Shown in pieces: positions 42,526 through 53,346 of a DNA stretch of 60,457 bases (positions are counted from its first letter, which is position 1; every line of letters starts with the position of its first letter). The translations under genes were made by a program, and so were the position numbers. Source of the DNA: an uncultured Clostridia bacterium (GTDB lineage Bacteria > Bacillota > Clostridia > HGM11327); contig CAMEIT010000006.1 of NCBI GenBank assembly GCA_945918795.1, positions 1 to 60,457 of the forward strand. The letters run 5' to 3'. The notes below the pieces were generated by a model. That model did not search any database, was not told the DNA's origin, and saw only the letters and a list, made by a program, of their open reading frames with translations.

Positions 42526-43394
42526 AAAAGAACAAAATATTGAATATTGCACTTATATGCTTGTTGCTCATTTTTTGTGCAAGCTTATCGGGTTGTTTTC
42601 CTTTCCCCTCGCAATCGCCGCTTATATTGCTTGACAACATTCCCGAGTTTGACAACTCCCCGTATGTTGTCATAAACAATAACGAGCCTTATTTTACAGA
42701 GGACGAGATTACGGATAAATCCTTTGAATATTACGGCGAGCTTGACTTTCTCGGCAGATGCTCCGAGGCTTTTGCCTGCATAGGCACGGATATAATGCCG
42801 ACCGAAGAACGCGGAAGTATAGGACAAATCAAGCCTTCGGGCTGGCAAAGCGTGAAATATGACTTTGTTGACGGCAAATATTTATATAACAGGTGCCACC
42901 TTATTGCATACCAACTTGCTGGCGAAAATGCAAACGAAAAAAATCTCATCACGGGCACACGCTATATGAACACAACGGGAATGATTCCATTTGAAAATAT
43001 GGTTGCCGATTACGTCAAGGAAACAGATAATCACGTCATGTACAGAGTAACGCCTATTTTCAAGAATAATGAGCTTGTCGCACGCGGAGTTCTCATGGAA
43101 GCGCTTTCCGTTGAGGACAACGGCGACGGAGTATGCTTCAATGTGTTTGTTTACAACTGCCAGCCTAAAGTAATAATTAATTACGCGGACGGCACAAGCA
43201 CGCTTGAAGAAGTGGCTTCACCCGACGGCTCCCCTGAAATAACGTATATACTCAATATAAACACGAAAAAATTCCACACTTCCGACTGCCCATTGGCAGA
43301 AGATATAAAAGAATCGAACAAGCAGGTGTTTACAGGCAACCGTGAATATCTCATAAGCAACGGATATTCTCCGTGCAAAAATTGCTGTCCTTGA
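42522..43394 (+). CDS. DNA/RNA non-specific endonuclease, lipoprotein
   Basis: The 290-residue protein has a lipoprotein signal (lipobox LSGC, Cys25). It has a beta-beta-alpha nuclease core with YNRCHLIAYQLAGENANEKN (His of the family DRGH-like motif and Asn for metal) and LITGTRYMNTTGM. The C-terminal extension (about 240-290) has paired cysteines and ends SPCKNCCP, perhaps a small metal- or disulfide-bound module. It should act outside the cell on nucleic acid, for nutrient use or competition. It overlaps the upstream gene by 4 nt. Confidence 0.85.
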   Translation: MKKNKILNIALICLLLIFCASLSGCFPFPSQSPLILLDNIPEFDNSPYVVINNNEPYFTEDEITDKSFEYYGELDFLGRCSEAFACIGTDIMPTEERGSIGQIKPSGWQSVKYDFVDGKYLYNRCHLIAYQLAGENANEKNLITGTRYMNTTGMIPFENMVADYVKETDNHVMYRVTPIFKNNELVARGVLMEALSVEDNGDGVCFNVFVYNCQPKVIINYADGTSTLEEVASPDGSPEITYILNINTKKFHTSDCPLAEDIKESNKQVFTGNREYLISNGYSPCKNCCP

Positions 43395-43428
43395 CAAACG
43401 GCGAAAAAATATATTTACAAATTATATC

Positions 43429-43457
43429 TTGTATTGACATAATTTTTATTGTATAAT
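43429..43457 (+). promoter_or_regulatory. Promoter of the small membrane protein
   Basis: A perfect TATAAT (43452-43457) stands 17 nt after TTGTAT (43429-43434). A TTGACA nearby is only 12 nt from the -10, so the -35 assignment is uncertain. Confidence 0.45.
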
Positions 43458-43556
43458 TGAGACAAAGAGGTAATATTTGCACCGTTTTCGGCATATACTT
43501 TTTATACTTGATTATTTGCCGTCAGCGCGATGTTAACATTTTGAAAGGAAAAACAT

Positions 43557-43772
43557 ATGAAAATAATTTTAGCATTGGCAATTATAATATTACTTATTGT
43601 CCTGGCATTCAAGCTTTCCAAAAAAATACTCAAAGCTGTCGTAATGGTAATTTTTGTCGGATTCATAGTGTACCTCATAACGGGAACAAATATCATTTCC
43701 GATATTCTTTCCTATTTCGGTATTGACAATTCGGTTTCCGATTTACTGAATAACCTGCGAAGTATTTTCTGA
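43557..43772 (+). CDS. Small membrane protein of unknown function
   Basis: The 71-residue protein has two membrane helices (about 3-18 and 27-46) split by a basic KLSKKILK loop, and a short polar C-terminus. I do not recognise a family. GAAAGGA lies 7 nt upstream of the ATG, and a promoter and terminator frame the gene, which supports it as real. Confidence 0.6.
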   Translation: MKIILALAIIILLIVLAFKLSKKILKAVVMVIFVGFIVYLITGTNIISDILSYFGIDNSVSDLLNNLRSIF

Positions 43773-43797
43773 TACCAAAAACGCTTATTGTTAACGA

Positions 43798-43825
43798 AAA
43801 GCTCCTCAAATGAGGAGCTTTCATG
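43798..43825. terminator. Bidirectional terminator
   Basis: AAAGCTCCTC (43798-43807) pairs with GAGGAGCTTT (43812-43821). T-residues follow on both strands, between the small membrane protein and the convergent folC gene. Confidence 0.7.
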
Positions 43826-43850
43826 TTATCATGCTGTTTTTAATACAAAA

Positions 43851-45164
43851 TCATATGTTCATCGGAAGCTTTATATCACAAAGTATCTCTTCCAAAAGAT
43901 TCAGCGAACCGCATACCACAACCGCCGCCTTTTGCCCTTTGGCATCTGATTTTTTGGCAAGATCAGCAGCATACATTACAGCGTCTGTCGTGTTTTCAAC
44001 AATAACCGTTCCTTCTTCAAACCGAGATGCTATATATTCCGCAGTTGCGCGGCGTTTGTGCTTCATTTGAGTCACTATGCGCACGTCAAATCTTCCTTTG
44101 AGAAGCTTTATTGAATTGGTGCAGTCCTTATCGGCAAACATTGAAAAAACAAGTATCTTTTTGTACGGCTTGAGATATGTATCAACGCAATCAACGAGTG
44201 CCCTCATGCACTGCTCATTGTGTCCGCCGTCAAATATTATGAGCGGCGACTTCTGCATAATATCAAATCTGCCGGGCCATTTTGTTTTTTTAAGTCCGCG
44301 GAGTGTTTTTTCTATACTGATGTCATAGCCTATATCCTTGAGTGTAAGAAGCGTTTTAAGTGCCGTCGCACAATTTTTTACCTGATGCGCACCTATAAGA
44401 GATGTCTCAACAGAATCGATGCTGTATTGTGCATCACTGTAATCAAACATGCTCCCGAATATATCGCTGCTAAGAGTGTTTATACATGATGCAGATGTAT
44501 CGTATACAGTGCTACCGTTTTTTTCAGCCTCGGCATATATAACATCTCTTACGCCGTCCGAAAGCTCGGGGTAAATAACGACAGGCACACCTTTTTTTAT
44601 TATACCCGCCTTTTCACTTGCGATTTTTTCAAGCGTGTCACCGAGCCACTGCGTATGGTCAAGCGCTATCGTCATAATAACGCTCACGGCAGGAACGCAT
44701 ATATTTGTGGAATCAAGGCGACCTCCGAGTCCTACCTCAACAACCGCAAAATCAACACCGTGTCTTGCAAAGTATTCAAACGCAATTGCCGTAAACAGTT
44801 CAAACTCTGTCGGGTAATGAAGTCCGTCCGCCTCGACAGTGTCGGCAAATGCTTTTACGTATTCCGTTATCTCGGCAAATTCGCCGCGATCGATATGCTC
44901 ACCGTCAATTTGTATTCTTTCCATTTCATCAATTATAGGCGGTGATGTAAAAAGTCCCGTTTTATATCCGTTTTCACTCAATGCCGTGCTTATATATGCC
45001 GAAGCCGAGCCTTTCCCGTTCGTACCGGCAATATGCACCGCCTTGAATTTCTTCTCGGGATTCCCCATTTTCCCCAGCAGATCAGTCATGACCTCAAGCC
45101 CGAGCTTTGAACCGAACCTGCCTGTATCTTTTATGTATTTCAGCGCATCATCGTATGTCATCAT
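43851..45164 (-). CDS. folC: Folylpolyglutamate synthase / dihydrofolate synthase
   Basis: The 437-residue Mur-ligase-fold enzyme has the ATP loop GTNGKGSASAY (47-57), YPTEFELFTAIAF, VEVGLGGRLDSTN, DHTQWLG and a late FDGGHN. It adds glutamate to folates, keeping them in the cell, and may also make dihydrofolate. The start at 45164 follows GAGG at 7 nt; a longer frame to 45272 lacks a site. It joins folT, thyA and folA as the folate genes of the window. Confidence 0.92.
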   Translation of the reverse strand: MMTYDDALKYIKDTGRFGSKLGLEVMTDLLGKMGNPEKKFKAVHIAGTNGKGSASAYISTALSENGYKTGLFTSPPIIDEMERIQIDGEHIDRGEFAEITEYVKAFADTVEADGLHYPTEFELFTAIAFEYFARHGVDFAVVEVGLGGRLDSTNICVPAVSVIMTIALDHTQWLGDTLEKIASEKAGIIKKGVPVVIYPELSDGVRDVIYAEAEKNGSTVYDTSASCINTLSSDIFGSMFDYSDAQYSIDSVETSLIGAHQVKNCATALKTLLTLKDIGYDISIEKTLRGLKKTKWPGRFDIMQKSPLIIFDGGHNEQCMRALVDCVDTYLKPYKKILVFSMFADKDCTNSIKLLKGRFDVRIVTQMKHKRRATAEYIASRFEEGTVIVENTTDAVMYAADLAKKSDAKGQKAAVVVCGSLNLLEEILCDIKLPMNI

Positions 45165-45264
45165 AAATAAGCCTCGCTGTAAAACGCAATTATTTCCTTT
45201 CAATGTTAAAGCACATATTTCAAAAACAGTGCATTGTATCTTGCCGCAAAATGAGTATTGCATC

Positions 45265-45326
45265 AAGCACAACGGCTTTTTTCGTGCCGCTGTGCTTATT
45301 ATAACACCTTATCCGACGCGAGTCAA
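45265..45326 (-). promoter_or_regulatory. folC promoter with a hairpin at its start point
   Basis: On the minus strand TTGACT (45321-45326), 17 nt, TATAAT (45298-45303). The transcript would begin inside a 12-bp hairpin (AAGCACAGCGGC/GCCGTTGTGCTT, 45265-45297). The hairpin may also serve as the gpr terminator, though no U-tract follows. Confidence 0.55.
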
Positions 45327-45333
45327 CAAAAAC

Positions 45334-46230
45334 TCAAACAAAATTCTCCGTCTCAAAAGCCTTGTTTATTCCCTTTGCAATACACGAGGATATATTTTCA
45401 ACAAGCGAATCTATATCCTTTGGCGTCACAACAAGGCTGTTTACAAAATCATCGTCAATTTCATCCATAACGCTTTGTACTGCGCTTTCGGACGCATTGA
45501 TATTCTGCTTCCTTATGAGCTGTTCCATTACATTATGACAAATCGTTCGCGCATAAACAACCATAGGCACGCCTACACAAATAACTCTGTGTCCGAGCAC
45601 TGCGGAATTTATTACATTTCTGTTATTGCCGAGACCGCCGCCCGGGTTTATTCCGGTATCGGTCATCTGAACGGTATTTCCTATCCTGTGTATATCCCTT
45701 GCACAAAGAGAATCCACCGCGATTATAAGATCGGGAGATATTTTGTCGCATATTCCCTGCAAAATCTCCGCTGTTTCAATACCCGTCACACCGAGCACTC
45801 CCGGCGCTATTGCCGCAACATTCACTTTGCTTTCAAGCCCTGCACACTTGCATACGACCCTTGTAACATTGATTTTATCCGCACATCTTGCCCCCAACGA
45901 GTCGGGCGGAATATGTCTGTTGCCAAGCCCCGCAACAAGAACCGTCGTCGGAAGCGGCGTTTTTATCAATTTAAGCAATTCTTTGCACAAATCGTCCGAA
46001 ACAGCATCCGTGCTTTGTGAGTATTCATCATCCCTTATTTCAAGCGTAATGTATCTCCCGACGGGCTTGCCTATTATATTTGCCGCTTCCTCGGTCTCAA
46101 TTACTATATCCGTAATAACGCGACTTTCGTTTTCATCTGTCGTCATTTTCGTTCCGTCTATGTTCTGTATCTTTTCTTCGCGAAGCACTTTTTCAAGCGC
46201 AAGATCCGTATTAAGCATATATTCATCCAT
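45334..46230 (-). CDS. gpr: Germination protease GPR
   Basis: The 298-residue protease degrades small acid-soluble spore proteins early in germination. It has the N-terminal propeptide site NTDLALE, AGLGNRHIPPDSLGA, the aspartate block LIIAVDSLCAR and TDTGINPGGGLGNNR. Known GPR is made as an inactive precursor in the forespore and self-processes. CGGAGA precedes the ATG. It sits alone between folC and leuS, without the usual spo neighbours. Confidence 0.93.
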   Translation of the reverse strand: MDEYMLNTDLALEKVLREEKIQNIDGTKMTTDENESRVITDIVIETEEAANIIGKPVGRYITLEIRDDEYSQSTDAVSDDLCKELLKLIKTPLPTTVLVAGLGNRHIPPDSLGARCADKINVTRVVCKCAGLESKVNVAAIAPGVLGVTGIETAEILQGICDKISPDLIIAVDSLCARDIHRIGNTVQMTDTGINPGGGLGNNRNVINSAVLGHRVICVGVPMVVYARTICHNVMEQLIRKQNINASESAVQSVMDEIDDDFVNSLVVTPKDIDSLVENISSCIAKGINKAFETENFV

Positions 46231-46274
46231 ATTGTATTTCTCCGTTTTTGTTTTTCATTATTTTGCCCGATAAA

Positions 46275-46311
46275 TAATAAAAAAATTCCGTATAATCGCT
46301 TATACGGAATT
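46275..46311 (-). terminator. leuS terminator
   Basis: On the minus strand a perfect 12-bp stem (AATTCCGTATAA/TTATACGGAATT) with a 4-nt loop is followed by a T-rich run, about 45 nt beyond the leuS stop. Confidence 0.85.
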
Positions 46312-46354
46312 AAGATCATACAATTTGAAACGATACTGCTTTACAGTGCCGAAA

Positions 46355-48757
46355 TTACTTTACGATAATATTCAGGATCTTATTTTTTATATAAATAACC
46401 TTGACTATCGTCTTGCCTTCGATCTTGTCAGCCACTTCTTTTTTCGCAAGCTCAACGGCATCTGCCTCATCGCAGTCAACGGGAACAATTATCTTGCCGC
46501 GCATTTTGCCCTGTATCTGTATGGGAAGCTCAATAGTATCATCAACAAGCTTATCGGCGTCAAACTTCGGCCATTCAGCCATGCTTGCAAAGCCCTCGCC
46601 GCCGATTTTCTCCCACATTTCTTCGCATATGTGCGGAGCTATCGGGCAAAGAAGTCTTATGAATATGCTCAGTTCGGCTTTGTTTACACTTCCCTTTGCG
46701 TAAATGTCGTTAATGAGCGTCATCAAAGCGGCAATCGCCGTATTGAATTTCATAGACTCAATATCATCACTTACTTTCTTTATTGTCTTGTGTATCTTTG
46801 ATGCCATATCAGGTCTGCACTCATCGCCGTCAATGAGCATATCCGTCATGTTGTACACTCTCTCAAGGAAGCGTTTACATCCCTTTACGCTGTCATCGGA
46901 CCACGGAGCAGGCTTTTCAAAGTCTCCGATAAACATTTCATAGGTTCTGAGTGTATCAGCACCGTAATCTCTTACAATGTCATCCGGATTGACGATATTG
47001 CCTCTCGACTTTGACATTTTCTGGCCGTCCTCGCCGAGTATCAATCCATGAGCAGTTCTCTTTGCATAAGGCTCTTTTGTGGGAACAACACCTATATCAT
47101 AAAGGAATCTGTGCCAGAATCTTGAATAGATCATGTGGCGCGTAACGTGCTCCATACCGCCGTTGTACCAATCGACAGGCAACCAATATTTCATAGCCTC
47201 CTCGGATGCAAGAGCGTCATTATTGTGCGGATCTACATATCTGAGAAAATACCAGCTTGAACCTGCCCACTGAGGCATTGTATCCGTTTCCCTCTTTGCA
47301 GGTCTGCCGCACTTGGGACAAACGGTATTCACCCATTCGTCGGCATGAACAAGCGGAGATTCACCCGTCTCGGACTGTCTGAACTGTTCCAGAACAGGCA
47401 ATTCAAGCGGCAGCTGATCGTACGGAACAGGAACCATTCCGCAATGCTCGCAATGTACTATCGGAACAGGCTCGCCCCAATAACGCTGGCGTGCATATAC
47501 CCAATCGTGCATATTGTAATTTATTTTTTTCTCGCCTATATTCTTTTCGGCAAGGAACTCAAACATTTTTTCCTGTGCCTGCTTTACAGTAAGACCGTTG
47601 AGGAAATCCGAATTTACGAGCGTGCCGTTTTCTATATCGGTAAAGGCTTCCTTTTCAATATCTCCGCCGGAAATTACCTCTATCATCGGTATACCGAATT
47701 TTTTTGCAAATTCCCAGTCACGTGTATCGTGTGCAGGAACGCACATGATAGCGCCTGTGCCGTAATTATTCAAAACATAATCCGAAATATAAATCGGTAT
47801 TTCCTTGCCCGTTGCGGGATTTATGGCTTTTACACCCTTGAGTTCAACGCCTGTCTTGTCTTTCGTTTGCATTTTGCGTTCAAACTCACTCTTTTTTGCC
47901 GCAAATGCCTTATAATCTTCAACTTCGGCGTAATTCTCTATTCTGTCCTTGAATTTATCGACAAACTGATGTTCAGGCGAAATTACCATAAACGTTGCGC
48001 CGAACAATGTATCGCATCTCGTCGTAAATACTCTGAGCTTTTCATCACTGCCCGAAATTGCAAAATCTATTTCAGCGCCTTCCGAACGTCCGATCCAATT
48101 TCTCTGCTCCATTTTTATTCTCGGCAGATAATCCACTTCATCAAGGCCGTCAAGAAGCTTTTGTGCGTAAGCCGTAATTTTGAGCATCCACTGCTCTTTT
48201 TCCTTTTGAACTACCTGACTGCCGCATCTGTCGCATACGCCGCCTTGAGATTCCTCGTTTGCAAGCACTACCTTACAGTTCGGGCAGAAATTTACAAGAG
48301 CCTTCGATTTATATGCAAGACCCTTTTCAAACAGCTTAAGGAATATCCACTGCGTCCATTTGTAATAGTTCGGATCGGTAGTATCGATTTCTCTGTCCCA
48401 ATCAAATGAAAATCCGAGTGCCTTGAGCTGCTGTCTGAAATGAGCGATATTTGCATCGGTAGCCACTCTCGGATGAATACCCGTTTTCAATGCGTAATTT
48501 TCAGTCGGCAAACCGAACGCATCCCAGCCTATCGGGAAAAGTACATTATACCCTTCCATTCTGCGCTTACGCGAAATAATATCCATAGCAGTATAACCTC
48601 TCGGATGCCCCACATGAAGTCCCGCGCCCGACGGATACGGAAATTCTACCAAAGCATAATACTTCGGCTTGGGAGAACCGGTTTCAGCATGAAAAATATT
48701 TGCTTCTTCCCATTTTTTTTGCCATTTCTGTTCAATTTCACTATAATTGTACTTCAT
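46355..48757 (-). CDS. leuS: Leucine-tRNA ligase
   Basis: The 800-residue class I synthetase has HVGH at 48-51 and a KMSKS motif ([10 protein letters not shown]). It has a zinc-type Cys cluster CPNCK...CDRCG and the editing domain with [11 protein letters not shown] replaced by TRCDTLFGA. It charges tRNA-Leu. The 5' leader is about 140 nt, and I find no T-box in it, unlike valS. The ribosome site is weak. Confidence 0.97.
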   Translation of the reverse strand: MKYNYSEIEQKWQKKWEEANIFHAETGSPKPKYYALVEFPYPSGAGLHVGHPRGYTAMDIISRKRRMEGYNVLFPIGWDAFGLPTENYALKTGIHPRVATDANIAHFRQQLKALGFSFDWDREIDTTDPNYYKWTQWIFLKLFEKGLAYKSKALVNFCPNCKVVLANEESQGGVCDRCGSQVVQKEKEQWMLKITAYAQKLLDGLDEVDYLPRIKMEQRNWIGRSEGAEIDFAISGSDEKLRVFTTRCDTLFGATFMVISPEHQFVDKFKDRIENYAEVEDYKAFAAKKSEFERKMQTKDKTGVELKGVKAINPATGKEIPIYISDYVLNNYGTGAIMCVPAHDTRDWEFAKKFGIPMIEVISGGDIEKEAFTDIENGTLVNSDFLNGLTVKQAQEKMFEFLAEKNIGEKKINYNMHDWVYARQRYWGEPVPIVHCEHCGMVPVPYDQLPLELPVLEQFRQSETGESPLVHADEWVNTVCPKCGRPAKRETDTMPQWAGSSWYFLRYVDPHNNDALASEEAMKYWLPVDWYNGGMEHVTRHMIYSRFWHRFLYDIGVVPTKEPYAKRTAHGLILGEDGQKMSKSRGNIVNPDDIVRDYGADTLRTYEMFIGDFEKPAPWSDDSVKGCKRFLERVYNMTDMLIDGDECRPDMASKIHKTIKKVSDDIESMKFNTAIAALMTLINDIYAKGSVNKAELSIFIRLLCPIAPHICEEMWEKIGGEGFASMAEWPKFDADKLVDDTIELPIQIQGKMRGKIIVPVDCDEADAVELAKKEVADKIEGKTIVKVIYIKNKILNIIVK

Positions 48758-48897
48758 TTTGTCTTATGACCGTGCCTTTCACGCTTTATTATGAATCGTA
48801 TTTGTAATATCAACAGCAAACCGTTTATCGGGGTAAAACTGCTTAAGAATATTTTTCAAAATACACATCAATGCAAAATCTGCAAAACAGCTCGCAA

Positions 48898-48927
48898 AGT
48901 ATAAAATTTACTCATTAAAACCGTCAA
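48898..48927 (-). promoter_or_regulatory. leuS promoter
   Basis: On the minus strand TTGACG (48922-48927), an 18-nt spacer, TATACT (48898-48903). Confidence 0.5.
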
Positions 48928-48973
48928 GCTACAATATTGCTTATTATAACACGATATGTAAAAAAATTCAAGA

Positions 48974-50119
48974 TTAAATAAAATCGTCGTCAATCGCGCC
49001 GTTTGATGCACCTGAAACGATTTCACCCTCAGCCGCACCCGAAACGTCATCTTCTGTTGATGCCGCCGCAGCACTTGCAGATACAGCCTTTTCCGCTTCG
49101 GCAAAATTCTGCATTATCTGCTCTCTTATTTCATCTGCCACTGCCGGGTTTTCTGCGAGATATTTCTTGACGTTTTCCTTGCCCTGAGCAATTCTTTCGC
49201 CCTTATATGAGTACCACGAACCGCTCTTCTCAAGAATATTCATATCCGTACCGACATTTACGAGCGAGGATTCAGCGGAAATACCCTCTCCGTACATAAG
49301 GTCGAATATGGCAACCTTAAACGGCGGTGCAACCTTATTCTTTGCAATTTTTGCCTTCGTAACATTTCCTATTACTTCACTGCCCGATTTTATGGGTTCG
49401 CCTTTGCGAATCTCGATTCTGACCGATGAATAGAACTTGAGCGCTCTGCCGCCCGGTGTTACCTCGGGATTGCCGTATACAACACCAACCTTTTCTCTCA
49501 GCTGGTTTATGAATATGGCAACGCATTTAGTTTTATTGATAGTGCCTGTGAGCTTACGCAGTGCCTGAGACATTAGTCTTGCCTGCATACCCACATGGCT
49601 GTCGCCCATATTGCCCTCAATTTCAGCTCTCGGAACGAGCGCCGCAACAGAATCCACAACAACCATATCGATCGCGCCCGATGAAACAAGCGTATCCACT
49701 ATTTCAAGCGCCGCCTCACCCGTGTCAGGCTGTGATATGTAAAGATTGTCAATGTTAACGCCTATATTTTTTGCATAAACAGGATCAAGTGCGTTTTCAA
49801 CGTCGATGTACGCAACAGTGCCTCCCGCTTTTTGAGCTTCAGCTACACAATGAAGAGCAACCGTCGTCTTACCGGATGATTCCGGTCCGTATATTTCTAT
49901 GATTCTACCTCTCGGCAAGCCTCTTACTCCGAGCGCAATATCCAACTCAAGACATCCCGTGGAAATAGTGCTAACATTCATAGTGGGTTTCTCACCCATC
50001 TTCATAACAGAGCCCTTGCCGTAACGCTTATCGAGCGTTGCAAGAGCCATTGCCAAAGCTTCTTCCTTTGTTGCGGGTTCGCGCTTTGAAGATGTCTTTT
50101 TTTCTTTTGCTTCTGCCAT
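48974..50119 (-). CDS. recA: Recombinase RecA
   Basis: The 381-residue RecA has the Walker [10 protein letters not shown] (about 78-86), [23 protein letters not shown] and [12 protein letters not shown]. It carries out homologous pairing and activates the SOS response. The start at 50119 has GAGG 7 nt upstream. cinA ends just 4 nt before this start, so the genes are co-transcribed. The C-terminal tail is acidic and Ala/Ser-rich. I see no LexA box immediately upstream. Confidence 0.97.
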   Translation of the reverse strand: MAEAKEKKTSSKREPATKEEALAMALATLDKRYGKGSVMKMGEKPTMNVSTISTGCLELDIALGVRGLPRGRIIEIYGPESSGKTTVALHCVAEAQKAGGTVAYIDVENALDPVYAKNIGVNIDNLYISQPDTGEAALEIVDTLVSSGAIDMVVVDSVAALVPRAEIEGNMGDSHVGMQARLMSQALRKLTGTINKTKCVAIFINQLREKVGVVYGNPEVTPGGRALKFYSSVRIEIRKGEPIKSGSEVIGNVTKAKIAKNKVAPPFKVAIFDLMYGEGISAESSLVNVGTDMNILEKSGSWYSYKGERIAQGKENVKKYLAENPAVADEIREQIMQNFAEAEKAVSASAAAASTEDDVSGAAEGEIVSGASNGAIDDDFI

Positions 50120-50123
50120 ATAT

Positions 50124-51380
50124 TTACCTCTCATCCTGTTTTTTTATCATATTAACTGCGTCAATAATTGCCGTCGTCGCGGCATTGAATTTTATCTTAT
50201 CTCTTGTTCCGACAAAATTATTTTGTCTAACGTTCGTTACAATTCCGTTTTCAGTTTTCAGTGCCGTTCCTGTGTACACAAGTCCGACCGGTTTTTCAGG
50301 CGTGCCGCCACCGGGACCTGCAATTCCCGTAACGGATATTGCAACGTCACATCCCGTATTCATTATCAGTCCATAAGCCATTTCCAATGCCGTCTGCTCG
50401 CTCACGGCACCGTACTCCTGCAATGTGCATTCCTTTACGCCGAGATATTTATGCTTTGCCTCGTTTGAATATGTAACAAACGATTCCTTGAGTACACCCG
50501 ATGCACCGGGTACATCCGTTATGCGCGAGGCTATAAGTCCTCCCGTACACGATTCTGCAGCAGATATTGTTTTGCCCGATTTTAAGAGCAAATCAACAAG
50601 CACGCTTTCGGGCGTATCGTTATCCGTTCCGTAAACATAGCTTCCGAGCCTTTCTCTTAAACAAGTCTCAACGGGAGCTATTATTTTTGCGGCGTCATTT
50701 TCATTATCGGACATTGCCGTAATGCGTAACGTCACGTCTCCGTTGCCGAGCAAGGGCGCGATTGTCGGATTTGTCTGCGAATCAAGTATATCTCTTACTT
50801 TGTTTTCCATTGCCGACTCGCCTATTCCGTATATCCTGAGTACACGCGATTTTATTATTTTCGAGCTTTTTCGGCGAAGCAACGGCATTGCGTACCTTGA
50901 AAACATTGTTTTCAACTCAAACGGCGGTCCCGGGAGAGCTATGTATATTTTTCCGTTTCTCTCGTAATACATTCCCGGTGCCGTTCCGCAGTCATTATCA
51001 AGAACAACGGCTTCCTCTGGGAACAAAATCTGCTTTAGATTGTTTTCCGTAACGGTACGGTTCATTTTGGCAAATCTGTCGCAAAGGCGGTCGTAGCTTT
51101 TCTTGTGAACGACTGTTTTAAGCCCGAGATATTCGCAAACAACTTCCTTTGTTATATCGTCTACCGTCGGACCGAGCCCGCCTGTAAAAATCAAAATATC
51201 GCTTCTCGAATCGGCAATTTCAGCCGCCAAACGTATTCTTTCCCAATTATCGCCTACGGCTGTGTGAAAATATACGCCGATACCAATTTCGGAAAGACAC
51301 TGCGAAATATACTGTGCATCGGTATTTGCTATCTGACCGAGAAGCAATTCGGTTCCGACCGATATAATTTCTGCTTTCAT
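50124..51380 (-). CDS. cinA: CinA (competence/damage-inducible; NMN deamidase)
   Basis: The 418-residue protein joins an N-terminal molybdopterin-binding-like domain (about 1-170: [21 protein letters not shown]) to a C-terminal nicotinamide-mononucleotide deamidase domain (about 265-418: [30 protein letters not shown]). It salvages NMN into the NAD pathway. The cinA-recA order is widely conserved and gave the gene its name. Confidence 0.94.
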   Translation of the reverse strand: MKAEIISVGTELLLGQIANTDAQYISQCLSEIGIGVYFHTAVGDNWERIRLAAEIADSRSDILIFTGGLGPTVDDITKEVVCEYLGLKTVVHKKSYDRLCDRFAKMNRTVTENNLKQILFPEEAVVLDNDCGTAPGMYYERNGKIYIALPGPPFELKTMFSRYAMPLLRRKSSKIIKSRVLRIYGIGESAMENKVRDILDSQTNPTIAPLLGNGDVTLRITAMSDNENDAAKIIAPVETCLRERLGSYVYGTDNDTPESVLVDLLLKSGKTISAAESCTGGLIASRITDVPGASGVLKESFVTYSNEAKHKYLGVKECTLQEYGAVSEQTALEMAYGLIMNTGCDVAISVTGIAGPGGGTPEKPVGLVYTGTALKTENGIVTNVRQNNFVGTRDKIKFNAATTAIIDAVNMIKKQDER

Positions 51381-51422
51381 ATAATCAAAACACTTCCTTC
51401 TTTACAAATGAAGCCATGTATT

Positions 51423-51986
51423 CTAACAGTCGTTAAAACAGTCTTTTGACTGTACAAAGTATTCAATACCCGATATAAGTGTAAGTGCAGTCATTATTAT
51501 AACAAGTATTCCGATAATGGGGAAATCAATAATGCTGTATATTCTCTTATCGATAAGCAACAACGCAACCGTAAGCATCTGCGATACTGTTTTCATTTTT
51601 CCCCAGATACTTGCCGGTATAACCTTGCCGCCGCCTGAAGATGATGCCGCAATAGCTCTCAAGCCCGTTACGGCAAGCTCACGCATTACGATTATTATTA
51701 CGGCTATCGGATTAACTCTGTTTTGCGATACAAGCACAATCAATATGGACACTATCATCATTTTATCCGCAAGAGGATCCATAAGCTTGCCGAAATTAGT
51801 TACAATACCGCGCTTTCTTGCAATACGTCCGTCGACAAAATCGGTAAATGATGACAGCAAAAAAATAACAAGCGCAAGCCAATCAAACCATTCCACATTA
51901 ATGAGCATAATCGCAATTATTATCGGAATAGAAGCAAATCTAATTAAAGTAAGTTTATTCGGTACATTCATGTTTTTCAGTTTCAA
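51423..51986 (-). CDS. pgsA: CDP-diacylglycerol-glycerol-3-phosphate 3-phosphatidyltransferase
   Basis: The 187-residue membrane enzyme makes phosphatidylglycerol phosphate. It has the CDP-alcohol phosphotransferase motif with its acidic residues (FTDFVDGRIARKRG...GKLMDPLADK) and about five helices. The TTG start at 51986 is supported by GGAG 7 nt upstream and overlaps the rimO stop (TTGA); an ATG at 51971 is an alternative. Confidence 0.93.
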   Translation of the reverse strand: MKLKNMNVPNKLTLIRFASIPIIIAIMLINVEWFDWLALVIFLLSSFTDFVDGRIARKRGIVTNFGKLMDPLADKMMIVSILIVLVSQNRVNPIAVIIIVMRELAVTGLRAIAASSSGGGKVIPASIWGKMKTVSQMLTVALLLIDKRIYSIIDFPIIGILVIIMTALTLISGIEYFVQSKDCFNDC

Positions 51987-53308
51987 ATTAATTCTCCTTC
52001 CGAATCATAGTCATATGTATGTGTTATTTTTATTTCCACAATATCGCCGATATTAAGCGGCTTATCCGAATTTACAAGCACAATGCCGTCTATATCGGGA
52101 GCTTCTCTGTAGCTTCTGCCGTAATATTTCCCGGATTTATTCTTGCCTTCGATTATAACGTTCGTTAGAGTGCCTCTTTTTGCCCTAAGCGAAGAGGCAA
52201 CAAGCTTTTTCTGCAAAGCCATTATCTTATCGGCACGTCTCTTTGCAATTTCATAAGGTACCTTGTCGGGCATACTTGCGGCAGGCGTTCCCTCTTCCTC
52301 CGAATACGTAAATACGCCGAGATTATCAATGTGTGCCGACCTTACAAATTCAAGCAATTCGGCAAACTGTTCATCGGTCTCACCCGGGAAGCCCGTTATG
52401 AACGTCGTTCTGAGCGATGCCTCGGGAATTTTTTCCTTTACATAAGAAAATACCCGTTTGATTTTATCGCTGTCCGCTTCTCTGTGCATACGCCTGAGGA
52501 CTTCGGAATTGATGTGCTGTATCGGAATATCGAAATACGGCAGTATTTTTTTGTTTGCCGCAACGAAATCAATGAACTCCTCCGACACTCTTGCAGGATT
52601 GAGATACATCATTCTTATCCATTCCAATCCGTCAATATGCGAAAGCTCATCCAAAAGGCTCATGAGTGTGACGCCGTCACCTAAATCCTGACCGTAACGT
52701 GTTATATCCTGTGCAATCACGATAATTTCTTTTTTTCCGCGCCTTACAAGCTCTTCTGCCTCACTGACAAGAACATCGGCGGGCTTGCTTCTGAATCTGC
52801 CGCGAATGTAAGGAATAGCGCAGTAACTGCATCTGTTGTTGCAACCCTCTGCTATTTTCAGATACGCATATACCTGATTATCATCCGTTACTCTCGGCAG
52901 TCTCAGCGGACACGCTTCGTTTATGTCGCGTATTATAATATTGTCGTTTTTGCCGAGATTTTCCACCGCATCTGCAATTTTTGCATACGCGGTAACGCCT
53001 ACAAAAGCGTCAGCTTCGGGAATTTCCGTTTTCAGCTCATTTACGTATCTTTGCGCGAGACATCCCGTCACGATTATGTATTTTATTCTGCCTTGTTCTT
53101 TCAGCTTGCCGTAATGCAGTATTTCGTCTATCGATTCCTGTTTTGCCGATTCAATAAAACCGCAGGTATTCACTATAACCACATCTGCCTCATCAGGCTC
53201 GGACACGATACTGTGTCCGTTCTGTTTGAGCAAGCCTAACATTTCTTCTGCGTCTACTCTGTTTTTTGAGCATCCCAAAGAAACCATCATTATGTTATAT
53301 TTTGCCAT
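51983..53308 (-). CDS. rimO: Ribosomal protein S12 methylthiotransferase RimO
   Basis: The 441-residue radical SAM enzyme has an N-terminal methylthiotransferase domain with Cys13, Cys49 and Cys83. It has a radical SAM cluster in GCNNRCSYCAIP (Cys156, Cys160, Cys163) and a C-terminal TRAM domain. It adds a methylthio group to an Asp of ribosomal protein S12. It lies between ftsK and pgsA in the conserved group. Confidence 0.95.
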   Translation of the reverse strand: MAKYNIMMVSLGCSKNRVDAEEMLGLLKQNGHSIVSEPDEADVVIVNTCGFIESAKQESIDEILHYGKLKEQGRIKYIIVTGCLAQRYVNELKTEIPEADAFVGVTAYAKIADAVENLGKNDNIIIRDINEACPLRLPRVTDDNQVYAYLKIAEGCNNRCSYCAIPYIRGRFRSKPADVLVSEAEELVRRGKKEIIVIAQDITRYGQDLGDGVTLMSLLDELSHIDGLEWIRMMYLNPARVSEEFIDFVAANKKILPYFDIPIQHINSEVLRRMHREADSDKIKRVFSYVKEKIPEASLRTTFITGFPGETDEQFAELLEFVRSAHIDNLGVFTYSEEEGTPAASMPDKVPYEIAKRRADKIMALQKKLVASSLRAKRGTLTNVIIEGKNKSGKYYGRSYREAPDIDGIVLVNSDKPLNIGDIVEIKITHTYDYDSEGELI

Positions 53309-53346
53309 ATATTCCGATATGTACCCTCATCTTCCGAATATTCGTT

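Noticed and set aside
44839-46020. Plus-strand frame of 393 codons
   Set aside because: It is antisense to folC and gpr and has no coding signature or ribosome site.
47345-48409. Long plus-strand frame of 354 codons
   Set aside because: It lies antisense to leuS and encodes Tyr/Phe/Arg-rich sequence typical of a shadow frame.
48758-48973. T-box upstream of leuS
   Set aside because: No AAGGTGG...GCGG core or terminator/antiterminator pair is present in the leader.
50120-50200. SOS (LexA) box before recA
   Set aside because: No GAAC-N4-GTTC-type site is visible; recA starts 4 nt after cinA ends, so control would lie further upstream.
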